The position numbers and the translations under genes are program-made. Of a stretch of DNA of 64,000 nt, positions 35,946-44,914 are shown piece by piece (the stretch's first letter is position 1; each line of letters starts with the position of its first letter). The DNA comes from Frankia sp. RB7 (GTDB taxonomy: Bacteria > Pseudomonadota > Alphaproteobacteria > Rhizobiales > Xanthobacteraceae). The notes below the pieces were generated by a model that saw nothing but the letters and a program-made list of their open reading frames with translations, was not told the origin of the DNA and did no database searches. The stretch covers positions 62,001 through 126,000 of the forward strand of contig JAUEPE010000012.1 of NCBI GenBank assembly GCA_030403585.1. The letters run 5' to 3'.

Positions 35946-37436
35946 ATGCGCCGCCCAGTCCTTTGCAATTTAGTTCTCGCCTCCGGTCTCCTTGCATTCA
36001 CTCAGTTGATGACGCCGACAGATGCTGTAGCTGAAGCGCGGCTTGCGCTGGTGATCGGCCAATCCGCCTATCGCACGGTGCCGGAACTGCCCAACGCCGC
36101 CAACGACGCCAAGGGCATGGCGGAACTGCTCGGCAATGCCGGCTTTACCGTCACCGCAGCACCCAATTTGTCGCAGGATGCGATGCGCCAGACGATCTCG
36201 GATTTTGCCGGCAAGGTCAGCGCCAGCGGCGCCGACACGGTCGCCCTGGTGTTCTATGCCGGCCATGGCCTCCAAATCGACGGCGAGAACTATCTCGTGC
36301 CTGTCGATCTCGATCCCAAGCGCGAGGCCGACATTCCGCTGCAGGGCGTGCGGCTGAACGATCTGCTCAACACGCTCGGCGCACTGCCGACGCGCGCGCG
36401 TATCTTCATGCTCGATGCCTGCCGCAACAATCCGTTCCCGGCGCTGAGCGGTGCCGGCCACGGGCTTGCCATCGTCGACACCAAGGCCGGCGCACAGGGC
36501 ACCTTCATTTCCTATTCGACCTCGCCCGGTGCCGAAGCCGAGGACGGCTCCGGCGTCGACAGCCCGTACACCACGGCGGCGCTGACCGTCGCCAAGCAAC
36601 CGAACGTGCCGATCGAGGAAGTGTTCAAGCGCATTCGTATCTCGGTCGCGCAATCGACCGACGGACGGCAGATTCCCTGGGAGAGCTCGTCACTGACGAC
36701 CGACTTCAAATTCTTCGGTGGTGACAGCAACAGCGGTCAGCCCCCTGCTCCGGGCGCGAACTCGATGGCGCTCGCCAGCGCGACGCGCAGCGTCGAGGAT
36801 TGGCGCAAGGATTTGCAAGGCAAGGACGCCCGGGCCGCCTATCAGCTCGTGATCGCCGACGACACGGTGCCCGCCTATCAGGCCTACGTCGAACTCTACA
36901 CGCAGGACGCTCAAACGCCGCGCCTGCGCACGGTGCTGGAGCGGCGGCGCCAGATGCTGGCGTGGGACCGTGCGGTGGCGATCAATACCCGCGCGTCGTA
37001 CGAGGCCTATCTCGTGAACTGGGACAACAGCGATCTCGCCGCGACCGCGCGCCGGCTGCTGCTCCGCGTGCAGAACCGCAATTATGTCTTGCCGGTGGCG
37101 GCCGCCGCGGTGCCGGTCGCGATCGCCATGGCACCGACTTGCCCCTGCTCGACACCGTCAACGCCGGCGACGCCGATCAACCCGACGGTTGCGCCTATCA
37201 TCAAGAAGCGGGTCGACGACACGCCGCCAAAGCGCAAGGTCGTCGACACGCCGCCGAAGCGCCGGCCGCCGCCTGACGAAACCGTCGTCGAGCGCGCCCC
37301 GCCTCCCGGCCCGCCGCCGGAAGCCGTCGGGATCGGCATCGGGATCGGTCTCGGCATGGGAATGGGAATGGGGGGGCACGGCGGAGGAGGCATGGGACGC
37401 GGCGGCGGCGACTACAACCGCGGCACCAGGTACTGA
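35946..37436 (+). CDS. Caspase-like (peptidase C14) protein with glycine-rich tail
   Basis: Encodes 496 residues with a signal peptide (LCNLVLASGLLAFTQLMTP...AVA). The p20 caspase fold is plain: RLALVIGQSAY at the first strand, catalytic histidine H107 in FYAGHGLQIDGENY, and catalytic cysteine C159 in IFMLDACRNNPF. Both dyad residues are present, so it should be active. A second part of about 100 residues resembles TPR-like or repeats (AYQLVIADDTVPAYQAYVELYTQDAQ). The tail is proline-rich and then Gly/Met-rich (GIGIGIGLGMGMGMGG, then GHGGGGMGRGGGDYNRG). Exported orthocaspases of this sort are common in Bradyrhizobium, and their substrates are unknown. A terminator follows. Confidence 0.9.
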   Translation: MRRPVLCNLVLASGLLAFTQLMTPTDAVAEARLALVIGQSAYRTVPELPNAANDAKGMAELLGNAGFTVTAAPNLSQDAMRQTISDFAGKVSASGADTVALVFYAGHGLQIDGENYLVPVDLDPKREADIPLQGVRLNDLLNTLGALPTRARIFMLDACRNNPFPALSGAGHGLAIVDTKAGAQGTFISYSTSPGAEAEDGSGVDSPYTTAALTVAKQPNVPIEEVFKRIRISVAQSTDGRQIPWESSSLTTDFKFFGGDSNSGQPPAPGANSMALASATRSVEDWRKDLQGKDARAAYQLVIADDTVPAYQAYVELYTQDAQTPRLRTVLERRRQMLAWDRAVAINTRASYEAYLVNWDNSDLAATARRLLLRVQNRNYVLPVAAAAVPVAIAMAPTCPCSTPSTPATPINPTVAPIIKKRVDDTPPKRKVVDTPPKRRPPPDETVVERAPPPGPPPEAVGIGIGIGLGMGMGMGGHGGGGMGRGGGDYNRGTRY

Positions 37437-37462
37437 CACCGCCGCGCTGCGACAGGCATTGA

Positions 37463-37492
37463 TGTCCGCGAGCCTCGCTTGCGGACATTTTT
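37463..37492 (+). terminator. Rho-independent terminator of the caspase-like gene
   Basis: TGTCCGC, an 11-base loop, GCGGACA followed by five T residues, 27 bp beyond the stop codon. Confidence 0.8.
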
Positions 37493-37587
37493 GTTGATGG
37501 CGCCGGGCCCTCGCCGTCTGCCGTCCTCGAAGCCGGAAATGCTGTAGTCTGACGGCCCAACGCAGATTTTCCGGGGACTCCGCATTG

Positions 37588-39255
37588 ATGCCGCAAGACA
37601 CTCACGCCAAGAAAGCATGGCCGCTGTTCCAGTCGCTCGCCTCCTATTCCCTGCCCGGCGATCTCATGGCGGGGCTGACGCTGGCGGCGATCGCGATCCC
37701 CGAGCAGATGGCGACCGCGCGGCTCGGTGGCTTCGCGCCGCAGATCGGCTTCTTCGCCTTCATGGCGGGCTCGCTCGGCTTTGCGCTGCTCGGCGGCAAC
37801 CGCTTCCTGTCCTGCGGCGCCGATTCCACGATCACGCCGATCTTCGCCGGCGGACTTGCGGCGCTCGCCGCTGCGGGCTCGCCGGACTATCAGGGGCTCG
37901 CGATCGCGCTGGCGCTGATGGTCGGCGCGATGATGCTGGCCGGCGGCGCGTTTCGGCTCGGCGGCATCGCCAACCTCTTGTCGATGCCGGTGATGGTCGG
38001 CTTCCTCGCCGGCATCTCCGTCCACATCATCGTGTCGCAATTGCCGGGCGTGCTGGGACTGGAATCGCCGAGCGGGCCGACACTCGATCGCATCGGCGTG
38101 CTCGCAACCGAGCTCGGCCGCACCAATCCCGTGACGCTCTGCATCGGATTCGGCGTACTGGCCGTGGTCGTCATCTCCGAAAAAATCAGTGCAAAGATCC
38201 CCGGCGCGCTGATCGGGCTCGTTGCCGCGACCCTGGCCACGATCGCGCTTGGCCTCGAGAACAAGGGCGTCAATGTCGTCGGCACAGTGCCGGGCACGCT
38301 GCCGCGACCGACCTTCCCCGCGCTTGCGCCGGAGCTTTGGGTGCGGCTGGTGCCGCTCGCCTTCGTGATCACGATCGTCGTGATGGTGCAGACCGCGGCC
38401 ACCACGCGGTCCTTCCCGTCCGATCCCGACAAGCCCGCCGATGTCGATCGCGACTTCCTCGGTGCCGGCGCCGGCAGCGTACTGTCAGGCCTGTTCGGAG
38501 CCTTCCCCGTCAACGCCAGTCCGCCACGGACCGGCATCGTGGCAGAGACCGGCGGACAGTCGCAGCTTGCAAGCCTTGCGGCTGCAGTGATCGTCCTGCT
38601 GTTGCTCGCGTTCGGAACGGGGCTGCTGCAGCACGTTCCGGAGGCAGCCCTCGGCGGCATCCTGCTGTTCGTCGCGCTGCGGATCATCCGCACCAAGCAG
38701 ATCGTGACGATCTACCGCCAGTCGTTCAGCGAGTTTCTGCTGATCGTCGCCACCGCCGCGCTGATCATCGTGCTGCCGATCCAGCAGGGCGCGTTCCTCG
38801 GCATCGTGCTGTCGCTGCTGCACGGCATCTGGAGCACGACGCGCGCAAGACTCATCGAGTTCGAGCGCGTGCCAGGCACCACGATCTGGTGGCCGGCGCA
38901 TCCGCACATCACCGGCGAGCGCATCGCGGGCGTCGCCGTGATCGGGCTGCAGGCGCCGCTGTCCTTCCTCAACGCGCCGGGCTTCCGCAGCGACGTGACC
39001 AAGGTTCTCAGCACGGCGACGCCGCAACTCCTGGTGCTGGAGGCGAGCGGCATGGTCGAGATCGACTTCACCGCCGCGCAGATCCTGCTCGACGTCTTCA
39101 AGGCATGCAGCGAACAGGATGTCACGGTGGCGCTGGCGCGGCTGGAATCGGTGCGTGCGCAGGACGCGTTCGAACGGTTCAAGCTATTCGATGTGCTGCC
39201 GAAGGAGCACGTCTTCCACAGTGTGGATGAGGCCGTGAGAAAGCTGGCGAAATAA
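37588..39255 (+). CDS. SulP-family anion transporter with STAS domain
   Basis: Encodes 555 residues from the ATG at 37588; a TTG one codon earlier is also in frame. The membrane core shows YSLPGDLMAGLTLAAIAIPEQMATARLGGF, a hallmark of SulP proteins, and GAFPVNASPPRTGIVAETGGQSQL. The C-terminus is an STAS domain (LEASGMVEIDFTAAQILLDVFK). Inner-membrane sulfate, bicarbonate or other anion symporter/antiporter; the exact anion cannot be read. A repeat element directly downstream may act as terminator. Confidence 0.9.
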   Translation: MPQDTHAKKAWPLFQSLASYSLPGDLMAGLTLAAIAIPEQMATARLGGFAPQIGFFAFMAGSLGFALLGGNRFLSCGADSTITPIFAGGLAALAAAGSPDYQGLAIALALMVGAMMLAGGAFRLGGIANLLSMPVMVGFLAGISVHIIVSQLPGVLGLESPSGPTLDRIGVLATELGRTNPVTLCIGFGVLAVVVISEKISAKIPGALIGLVAATLATIALGLENKGVNVVGTVPGTLPRPTFPALAPELWVRLVPLAFVITIVVMVQTAATTRSFPSDPDKPADVDRDFLGAGAGSVLSGLFGAFPVNASPPRTGIVAETGGQSQLASLAAAVIVLLLLAFGTGLLQHVPEAALGGILLFVALRIIRTKQIVTIYRQSFSEFLLIVATAALIIVLPIQQGAFLGIVLSLLHGIWSTTRARLIEFERVPGTTIWWPAHPHITGERIAGVAVIGLQAPLSFLNAPGFRSDVTKVLSTATPQLLVLEASGMVEIDFTAAQILLDVFKACSEQDVTVALARLESVRAQDAFERFKLFDVLPKEHVFHSVDEAVRKLAK

Positions 39256-39290
39256 GGGCCTTGGATTGAACCGATCGTGCCGCAGGCTCC

Positions 39291-39413
39291 CACCTCTCCC
39301 GCTTGCTTGCGGGAGAGGTCGGCGCGGGCGCCGGGTGAGGGCTTTCTCCTCGTGGGGACTGTCCCGTTGCGGAGATACCCTCTCCCCAACCCTCCCCCGC
39401 AAGCGAGGGAGGG
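39291..39413. repeat. Palindromic intergenic element, full-length copy
   Basis: Left arm ACCTCTCCCGC with GCGGGAGAGGT forms a strong hairpin at 39292-39318. Then come CGGCGC/GCGCCG pairing, a GGTGAGGG block, and a right end with CCCTCTCC and CCCCCGCAAGCGAGGG. The organisation matches the element inside the helicase gene at 43129-43252. It lies between the SulP and the small gene at 39444 and may act as terminator in both directions. Confidence 0.75.
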
Positions 39414-39443
39414 AGCGCACCTTCGATGCGGCAACAGCCGCCG

Positions 39444-39806
39444 TTACTGCACCAGCGCCGGATGATCCCGCTGCGCTGTTTCGCGAATCCAGCTGGCGTG
39501 GATCGCGCGAAACAGGATCTGCGCCGTCTTGATGTCGTTCGCGGTCATGCAGAGATCGACGATGCGATGCACCGCGTCGTCGCGCATCAGGCTGTCGGAG
39601 ATCTTCATCGCGATCTCCATCGCGACCTTTGCGGCGCGTTCATAGCGCGCACTCTCGTTCTTGTCGTTACAGGCGGAGCCTGCGGCGCTCTGGGCCGCAG
39701 CATCACAGATGGCACGGATGCGCTCGGCCGCCTCGATGTCGCCGAGCGGCCATTCGATCGCTTCGTCCCAGATGTCTTTTCGCGTCTTGCGCGCGAACCA
39801 CTGCAT
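39444..39806 (-). CDS. Hypothetical protein
   Basis: Encodes 120 residues from the ATG at 39806 (MQWFARKTRKDIWDEAIEW); an upstream extension to 39836 is possible. It is helical and soluble, with TPR-like text (AERIRAICDAAAQSAAGS, ISDSLMRDDAVHRIVDLC). I do not recognise a family, and no signal peptide or membrane segment is visible. It is separated from the dehydrogenase gene by 52 bp on the same strand and could be the downstream member of its transcript. Confidence 0.7.
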   Translation of the reverse strand: MQWFARKTRKDIWDEAIEWPLGDIEAAERIRAICDAAAQSAAGSACNDKNESARYERAAKVAMEIAMKISDSLMRDDAVHRIVDLCMTANDIKTAQILFRAIHASWIRETAQRDHPALVQ

Positions 39807-39858
39807 TGCCTCGCTCCGCCGTGACGGAACGAGCATAAACGAAAGGCAATGCCGCGCG

Positions 39859-41283
39859 CTACGCCTCCGGCACGATCTTGCCGGGGTTGAAGATGTTTTG
39901 CGGATCGAGTGCCTTTTTCAGCGCACGCATCGCATCGATTGCTTCAGGACCGAGTTCCGCCTTGAGATATTTCTGCTTGCCCTGGCCGATGCCGTGCTCA
40001 CCGGTGCAGGTTCCGTCCATCGCCTGCGCGCGCTCGACCAGGCGATGCATGAATTCCTCACCGCGCGCCATCTCGGCCGCATCGTTGGTGTCACACACCA
40101 GCGAGCAGTGGAAATTGCCGTCGCCGACATGGCCGACGATCGGCGACAACAGGTTGAGCCGCTTGAGATCTTCCTCGGTCTCGCTGACGCAATCGGCAAG
40201 CCGCGAGATCGGCACGCAGACGTCGGTCGCGACCACGCCGATACTGTCGCCGGGCCGCAGCGCCTTGACGGACCAATAGGCATCGTGCCGCGCCTGCCAC
40301 AGTTTTGTGCGGTCCTCCGGCTTGGTGGTCCAGGAGAAATCTCCACCGCCGCAATCCTTCGCGATCTCGCCGAACGCCTTCGACTGCGCATCGACCTCGA
40401 TCTCGCTGCCGTGGAATTCCATCAACAGCAGCGGCGTCTCCGGCAGCGTCAGCTTCGAATAGGAATTGCAGGCCTTCACCTGCGCGGCATTGAGCAACTC
40501 GATGCGCGCCACGGGGATGCCGGTCTGGATTGCCAGGATCACGGCCTGACACGCCCCGTGCACGGTCTCGAACGACACCGCGGCCGCCGCGATCGTCTCG
40601 GGAATGCCGCGCAGCCGAATGGTCAGTTCGGAGATGATGCCGAGCGTGCCTTCGGCGCCGACAAACAGATGCGTCAGGTCGTAGCCGGCGGATGATTTCT
40701 TGGCGCGCGTGCCGGTGGTGATGATCTCGCCATCGCCGCGCACGACCTTCAGCGCCAGCACGCTGTCGCGCATGGTGCCATAGCGCACCGCGTTGGTGCC
40801 GGAGGCGCGTGTCGAGGCCATGCCGCCGAGCGAGGCATCGGCGCCGGGATCGATCGGGAAGAACAGGCCCTGGTCACGCAGATGCTCGTTGAGCGCCTTG
40901 CGGGTGACGCCGGGCTGGATCACGCAGTCGAGGTCCTCGGCATGCACCGCGAGCACCTTGTTCATGTCGCGCAGGTCGATGCAGATGCCGCCGGCGGGCG
41001 CGTTGACCTGGCCCTCCAGCGAGGTGCCGGTGCCGAAGGGAATGACGGGCACGCCGTTCGTGGCGCAGATCCGCACCACGTCCTGGATGTCGGCGGTGTC
41101 CTGCGCCATCACCACGCCGTCGGGCGGCTGGTTGACGATCCATGTCGTGGTATGGCCGTGCTGCTCGCGGACGGCCTGGGAGGTGATGAGGCGGTTGCCG
41201 AAGCGTGCCGCAAGCTGCTCCAGCGCGCTTGCGAGGGCTTTCGGCGCCGGCCGCGGCGGATTATTGGTGATGGTCGTACCCAC
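39859..41283 (-). CDS. FAD-linked oxidoreductase, D-lactate/glycolate dehydrogenase (GlcD/Dld) type
   Basis: Encodes 474 residues. The PCMH-type FAD domain shows PVIPFGTGTSLEGQVNAPAGG, FPIDPGADASLGGMASTRASGT and GTLGIISELTIRL. The C-terminal domain has DAYWSVKALRPGDS, IVGHVGDGNFHCSLV and the closing CTGEHGIGQGKQKYL, all typical of cytochrome-linked D-lactate or glycolate dehydrogenases. The product should be pyruvate or glyoxylate, with electrons passed to quinone or cytochrome c. No GlcEF partners are present, so a single-subunit Dld type is likely. Divergent from the thioesterase. Confidence 0.9.
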   Translation of the reverse strand: MGTTITNNPPRPAPKALASALEQLAARFGNRLITSQAVREQHGHTTTWIVNQPPDGVVMAQDTADIQDVVRICATNGVPVIPFGTGTSLEGQVNAPAGGICIDLRDMNKVLAVHAEDLDCVIQPGVTRKALNEHLRDQGLFFPIDPGADASLGGMASTRASGTNAVRYGTMRDSVLALKVVRGDGEIITTGTRAKKSSAGYDLTHLFVGAEGTLGIISELTIRLRGIPETIAAAAVSFETVHGACQAVILAIQTGIPVARIELLNAAQVKACNSYSKLTLPETPLLLMEFHGSEIEVDAQSKAFGEIAKDCGGGDFSWTTKPEDRTKLWQARHDAYWSVKALRPGDSIGVVATDVCVPISRLADCVSETEEDLKRLNLLSPIVGHVGDGNFHCSLVCDTNDAAEMARGEEFMHRLVERAQAMDGTCTGEHGIGQGKQKYLKAELGPEAIDAMRALKKALDPQNIFNPGKIVPEA

Positions 41284-41371
41284 GGATAGTCCTCCCGACG
41301 AGAAGAAACCGTGGCAAAGGATATCTCACCGGTCAAGTCAAGCGACCGGACGCATAGCCAGGGACTGAGAC

Positions 41372-41878
41372 ATGCCGGAGAGTGCCGCCACCGCCCCTAC
41401 GCCTGAGCCGTTCCGCTCCTCGATCATGCAGATCGAGCCGCAATGGATCGACTATAACGGCCATCTCAACATGGCCTATTACAATGTGATGTTCGACCGG
41501 GCGATCGACGAGTTCTGGCTCGAGCTCGGGATCGGTCCGGCCTACAAGAAGGAACGCCACGGCTCGACTTTCACCGCCGAATGCCATGTGCGTTATCTGC
41601 GCGAGATTCACCTTGGCGATCCCGTGCAGATTCTGGTGTGGCTGCTGGGGGCCGACGACAAGCGGCTGCACACATTCGAAGAGCTGCGGCACGGGACCGA
41701 AGGCTGGCTGTCGGCCTGTTCGGAGAACATGTCGCTGCACATGGACATGAACGCCCGGCGCGTTGCACCGTTTCCGTCCGATATTCAGCAGCGTATCGCA
41801 GGGGTCGCCAAGACCCACAGCGCCTTGGGTCGGCCCGAGGGCATCGGCCGAAGCGTGGCGATGCCCTCGAAGCGGTGA
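41372..41878 (+). CDS. Hotdog-fold acyl-CoA thioesterase-like protein
   Basis: Encodes 168 residues. The hotdog signature is IDYNGHLNMAYYNVMFDRAIDEF, with the aspartate/histidine pair used by 4-hydroxybenzoyl-CoA-type thioesterases, and TFTAECHVRYLREIHLGDPV. It resembles the carnitine-linked (betainyl-CoA) thioesterases. Cytosolic, no signal peptide. It is divergent from the dehydrogenase across about 90 bp, and the convergent DUF1328 gene begins 4 bp past its stop. Confidence 0.88.
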   Translation: MPESAATAPTPEPFRSSIMQIEPQWIDYNGHLNMAYYNVMFDRAIDEFWLELGIGPAYKKERHGSTFTAECHVRYLREIHLGDPVQILVWLLGADDKRLHTFEELRHGTEGWLSACSENMSLHMDMNARRVAPFPSDIQQRIAGVAKTHSALGRPEGIGRSVAMPSKR

Positions 41879-41882
41879 GTGG

Positions 41883-42053
41883 CTAGATCCTGCGGCCGCG
41901 GGCCAGGCCGACCACGGCCGAGACCAGGAACAGGACGATCGCGACGAAGAAGATGATCTTGGCGATTTCGATCGACGCGCCGGCGAGGCCGCCGAAGCCC
42001 AAGATGGCTGCGATCAGGGCGATAACCAGAAACGTCACAACCCAGCTAAGCAT
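41883..42053 (-). CDS. DUF1328 small membrane protein
   Basis: Encodes 56 residues from the ATG at 42053 ([22 protein letters not shown]). Two membrane helices and a basic tail (ARGRRI) match the DUF1328/YtjA family, often linked to stress responses. The frame upstream to 42176 is not coding. Its stop is 4 bp from the thioesterase stop. Confidence 0.87.
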   Translation of the reverse strand: MLSWVVTFLVIALIAAILGFGGLAGASIEIAKIIFFVAIVLFLVSAVVGLARGRRI

Positions 42054-42294
42054 GATCCGAACCTCTGTTTGAATGACTGTCTGCAATCGGCGCGGCTGGC
42101 GCGCCTCACTTGCACAAACAATCTCCAGCTCGGAACATTGGTTCCGGCCCTCTGGGGCTGGAAATTCGCCCAGCACGCAGGAACAAAATCAGCCCGCCGC
42201 GCACGTGGAAAACCCGGCACGGCCGCCCCATATAGGCAGTAATCCCTGTTATGAAGGCTCCCTTCCACCACCTCGCGGTGCCATCGTGGGGCCA

Positions 42295-44907
42295 ATGATT
42301 CGCATGACCGAGCCAAGCAAGATCACCTCCCAGGACGTCCCCGACCACCAGCCCGCGGCCGGCGGCATCGCCGCGCGTGCGCGTGCCTCGGTGGGCCCGA
42401 AATATTTGACCGGGCTCAATCCCGAGCAGCGCGACGCCGTGGAGACGCTGGATGGCCCGGTTCTGGTGCTGGCCGGCGCCGGCACCGGCAAGACCCGCGT
42501 GCTGACCACCCGCATCGCCCACATCCTGAGCCAGGGCCGCGCCCGCCCCGCCGAAATCCTGTCGGTGACCTTCACCAACAAGGCCGCGCGCGAGATGAAG
42601 CACCGGCTCGGCCAGATGCTCGGCCAGGCCGTCGAAGGCATGCCGTGGCTCGGCACCTTCCACTCCATCGGCGGCCGCATCCTGCGCACCCATGCCGAGC
42701 TGGCGCAGCTCAAGTCGAATTTCACCGTGCTCGACACCGACGACCAGGTGCGGCTGCTGAAGCAGCTGCTGCAAGCCGACAACATCGACGACAAGCGCTG
42801 GCCCGCGCGCATGCTGGCCGGGCTGATCGACGGTTGGAAGAACCGCGGCCTGACGCCGTCGCAGGTACCATCAGGCGAAGCCGCTGTCTTCGCCAACGGC
42901 AAGGGCGGCAAGCTCTATGCGAGCTACCAGGAGCGGCTGAAGATCCTGAACGCGGCCGATTTCGGCGATCTGCTGCTCGAAGACATCCGCATCTTCCGCG
43001 AGCACCCGGACATTCTCCGGCAGTACCAGCAGCGCTTCAAATTCATCCTGGTCGACGAATACCAGGACACCAACGTCGCGCAGTATCTGTGGCTGCGGCT
43101 GCTGTCGCAGGCGCCGTCGTCTCCTTTCACCTCTCCCCGTTTGCGGGGAGAGGTCGCATCGCAAAGCGATGCGGGTGAGGGGGACTCTCCCAGCACCGAG
43201 CTGGTGGAAAGAGCCCCTCACCCCGACCCTCTCCCCGCAAGCGGGGCGAGGGAGCAGACGCCCCACGTCAAAAACATCTGCTGCGTCGGCGACGACGACC
43301 AGTCGATCTATGGCTGGCGCGGCGCCGAGGTCGACAACATCCTGCGCTTCGACCACGATTTCCCCGGCGCGAAAGTCATCCGGCTCGAGCGCAACTACCG
43401 CTCGACCGGCCACATTCTCGCGGCCGCCTCGCATTTGATCGCGCACAATGAAGGCCGGCTCGGCAAGACGCTGCGCACCGAGGACCAGGACGGCGAGAAG
43501 GTCACGGTGACGGGCTCGTGGGACTCTGAAGAGGAAGCCCGCGGCATCGGCGAGGAGATCGAGCAGATCCAGCGCCAGGGCGACAAGCTCAACGAGATCG
43601 CGATCCTGGTGCGCGCCTCCTACCAGATGCGCGAGTTCGAAGATCGTTTCGTCACGCTCGGCCTGCCCTATCGCGTCATCGGCGGTCCGCGCTTCTATGA
43701 GCGCGCCGAAATCCGCGACGCGCTGGCTTATCTGCGCGTCATCAACTCGCCGGCCGACGATCTCGCCTTCGAGCGCATCGTCAACGTGCCCAAACGCGGG
43801 CTTGGCGATGCCACGGTGCAGATGCTGCACGATCACGCCCGCAAGCGCCGCATCCCGCTGTTCGAAGCGGCGCGCGCCGTGGTCGACACCGACGAGCTGA
43901 AGCCGAAGGCGCGCGGGTCTTTGCGCGACGTCGTCGCCCAGTTCGACCGCTGGCGCGCCCAGCGCGAGGTCACCGCGCACACGGATCTCGCCCAGATCGT
44001 GCTCGACGAAAGCGGCTACACCGAGATGTGGCAGAAGGATCGTTCGGCGGACGCCGCCGGCCGGCTGGAGAACCTGAAAGAACTCGTGCGCTCGATGGAG
44101 GAATTCGAGAACCTGCAGGGGTTTTTGGAGCACATCTCGCTGGTGATGGACCGCGACAGCGGCGCCGACGAAGACGCGGTGTCCTTGATGACACTACATT
44201 CGGCCAAGGGTCTCGAATTCGACAACGTGTTCCTGCCCGGCTGGGAGGAAGGCCTGTTCCCGAGCCAGCGCACGCTGGACGAACAGGGCCGCGCGGGGCT
44301 GGAAGAAGAGCGCCGGCTCGGCCATGTCGGCCTCACGCGCGCGAGGCGGCGCGCAAAAATCTATTTTGCGACCAACCGGCGCATCCATGGCACCTGGTCG
44401 ACCACGATCCCGTCGCGCTTCCTCGACGAATTACCGGCGGCCAATGTCGAGATCACGGAATCCAAGGGCGGTTCGGCCTGGGGCGGCACCGGCGGCTACG
44501 GCGCCTCGCGCTTCGACGACATGGAAGCCTTTGGCTCGACCTATTCGACGCCGGGCTGGCAGCGCGCCCAGGCCAACCGCAGCAGGGGCCAAGCGAATGG
44601 ACAAGGCCGCAATAGCGGCGGCGGACGTGGCGGCTTCGAGGAAGAGGCCTCGAATTTCTCGTCGTCCTCGTCCCCCTCGCCCGATTTCGGCAGCTTCTCC
44701 TCGCGCCGCCGCGGGCCAATGACGATCGAGGGCGAGCTGGTCGCCAAATCGACCGGCACGACATCCGAGTTTTCGCTCGCCGACCGCGTCTTCCACCAGA
44801 AATTCGGCTACGGCCGCGTCACCAAGGTCGACGGCAACAAGCTCACCATCGCCTTCGACAAGGCCGGCGAGAAGAAGGTCGTGGACAGTTTTGTACAGCG
44901 GGCGTGA
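42295..44907 (+). CDS. uvrD: UvrD/PcrA-type DNA helicase containing a repeat-derived insertion
   Basis: Encodes 870 residues from the ATG at 42295 (42304 is an alternative). All superfamily 1 motifs are visible: I GAGTGKTRVL, Ia TFTNKAAREM, II LVDEYQDTN, III VGDDDQSIYGWRGA, IV RLERNYRS, V LHSAKGLEFDNVFL, VI GLTRARRRA. The C-terminus DRVFHQKFGYGRVTKVDG is the PcrA-type end. It unwinds DNA in nucleotide excision and mismatch repair. Residues about 279-320, between motifs II and III, are not helicase but the in-frame translation of a palindromic element (43129-43252), giving low-complexity text such as TSPRLRGEVASQSD and PHPDPLPASGAR. Because the frame stays open, the helicase is probably still produced with a loop insertion. 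Confidence 0.93.
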   Translation: MIRMTEPSKITSQDVPDHQPAAGGIAARARASVGPKYLTGLNPEQRDAVETLDGPVLVLAGAGTGKTRVLTTRIAHILSQGRARPAEILSVTFTNKAAREMKHRLGQMLGQAVEGMPWLGTFHSIGGRILRTHAELAQLKSNFTVLDTDDQVRLLKQLLQADNIDDKRWPARMLAGLIDGWKNRGLTPSQVPSGEAAVFANGKGGKLYASYQERLKILNAADFGDLLLEDIRIFREHPDILRQYQQRFKFILVDEYQDTNVAQYLWLRLLSQAPSSPFTSPRLRGEVASQSDAGEGDSPSTELVERAPHPDPLPASGAREQTPHVKNICCVGDDDQSIYGWRGAEVDNILRFDHDFPGAKVIRLERNYRSTGHILAAASHLIAHNEGRLGKTLRTEDQDGEKVTVTGSWDSEEEARGIGEEIEQIQRQGDKLNEIAILVRASYQMREFEDRFVTLGLPYRVIGGPRFYERAEIRDALAYLRVINSPADDLAFERIVNVPKRGLGDATVQMLHDHARKRRIPLFEAARAVVDTDELKPKARGSLRDVVAQFDRWRAQREVTAHTDLAQIVLDESGYTEMWQKDRSADAAGRLENLKELVRSMEEFENLQGFLEHISLVMDRDSGADEDAVSLMTLHSAKGLEFDNVFLPGWEEGLFPSQRTLDEQGRAGLEEERRLGHVGLTRARRRAKIYFATNRRIHGTWSTTIPSRFLDELPAANVEITESKGGSAWGGTGGYGASRFDDMEAFGSTYSTPGWQRAQANRSRGQANGQGRNSGGGRGGFEEEASNFSSSSSPSPDFGSFSSRRRGPMTIEGELVAKSTGTTSEFSLADRVFHQKFGYGRVTKVDGNKLTIAFDKAGEKKVVDSFVQRA
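43129..43252. repeat. Palindromic repeat element inside the helicase gene
   Basis: Perfect 11-bp stem ACCTCTCCCCG/CGGGGAGAGGT with loop TTTG (43129-43154), a second perfect 8-bp stem CGCATCGC/GCGATGCG (43155-43173), a GGTGAGGGG/CCCCTCACC long-range pair (near 43174-43182 and 43215-43223), and an end hairpin with CCCCGC/GCGGGG (43233-43246). The same layout occurs between genes at 39291-39413. It translates in frame with no stop. Confidence 0.85.
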
Positions 44908-44914
44908 GGCTGAC

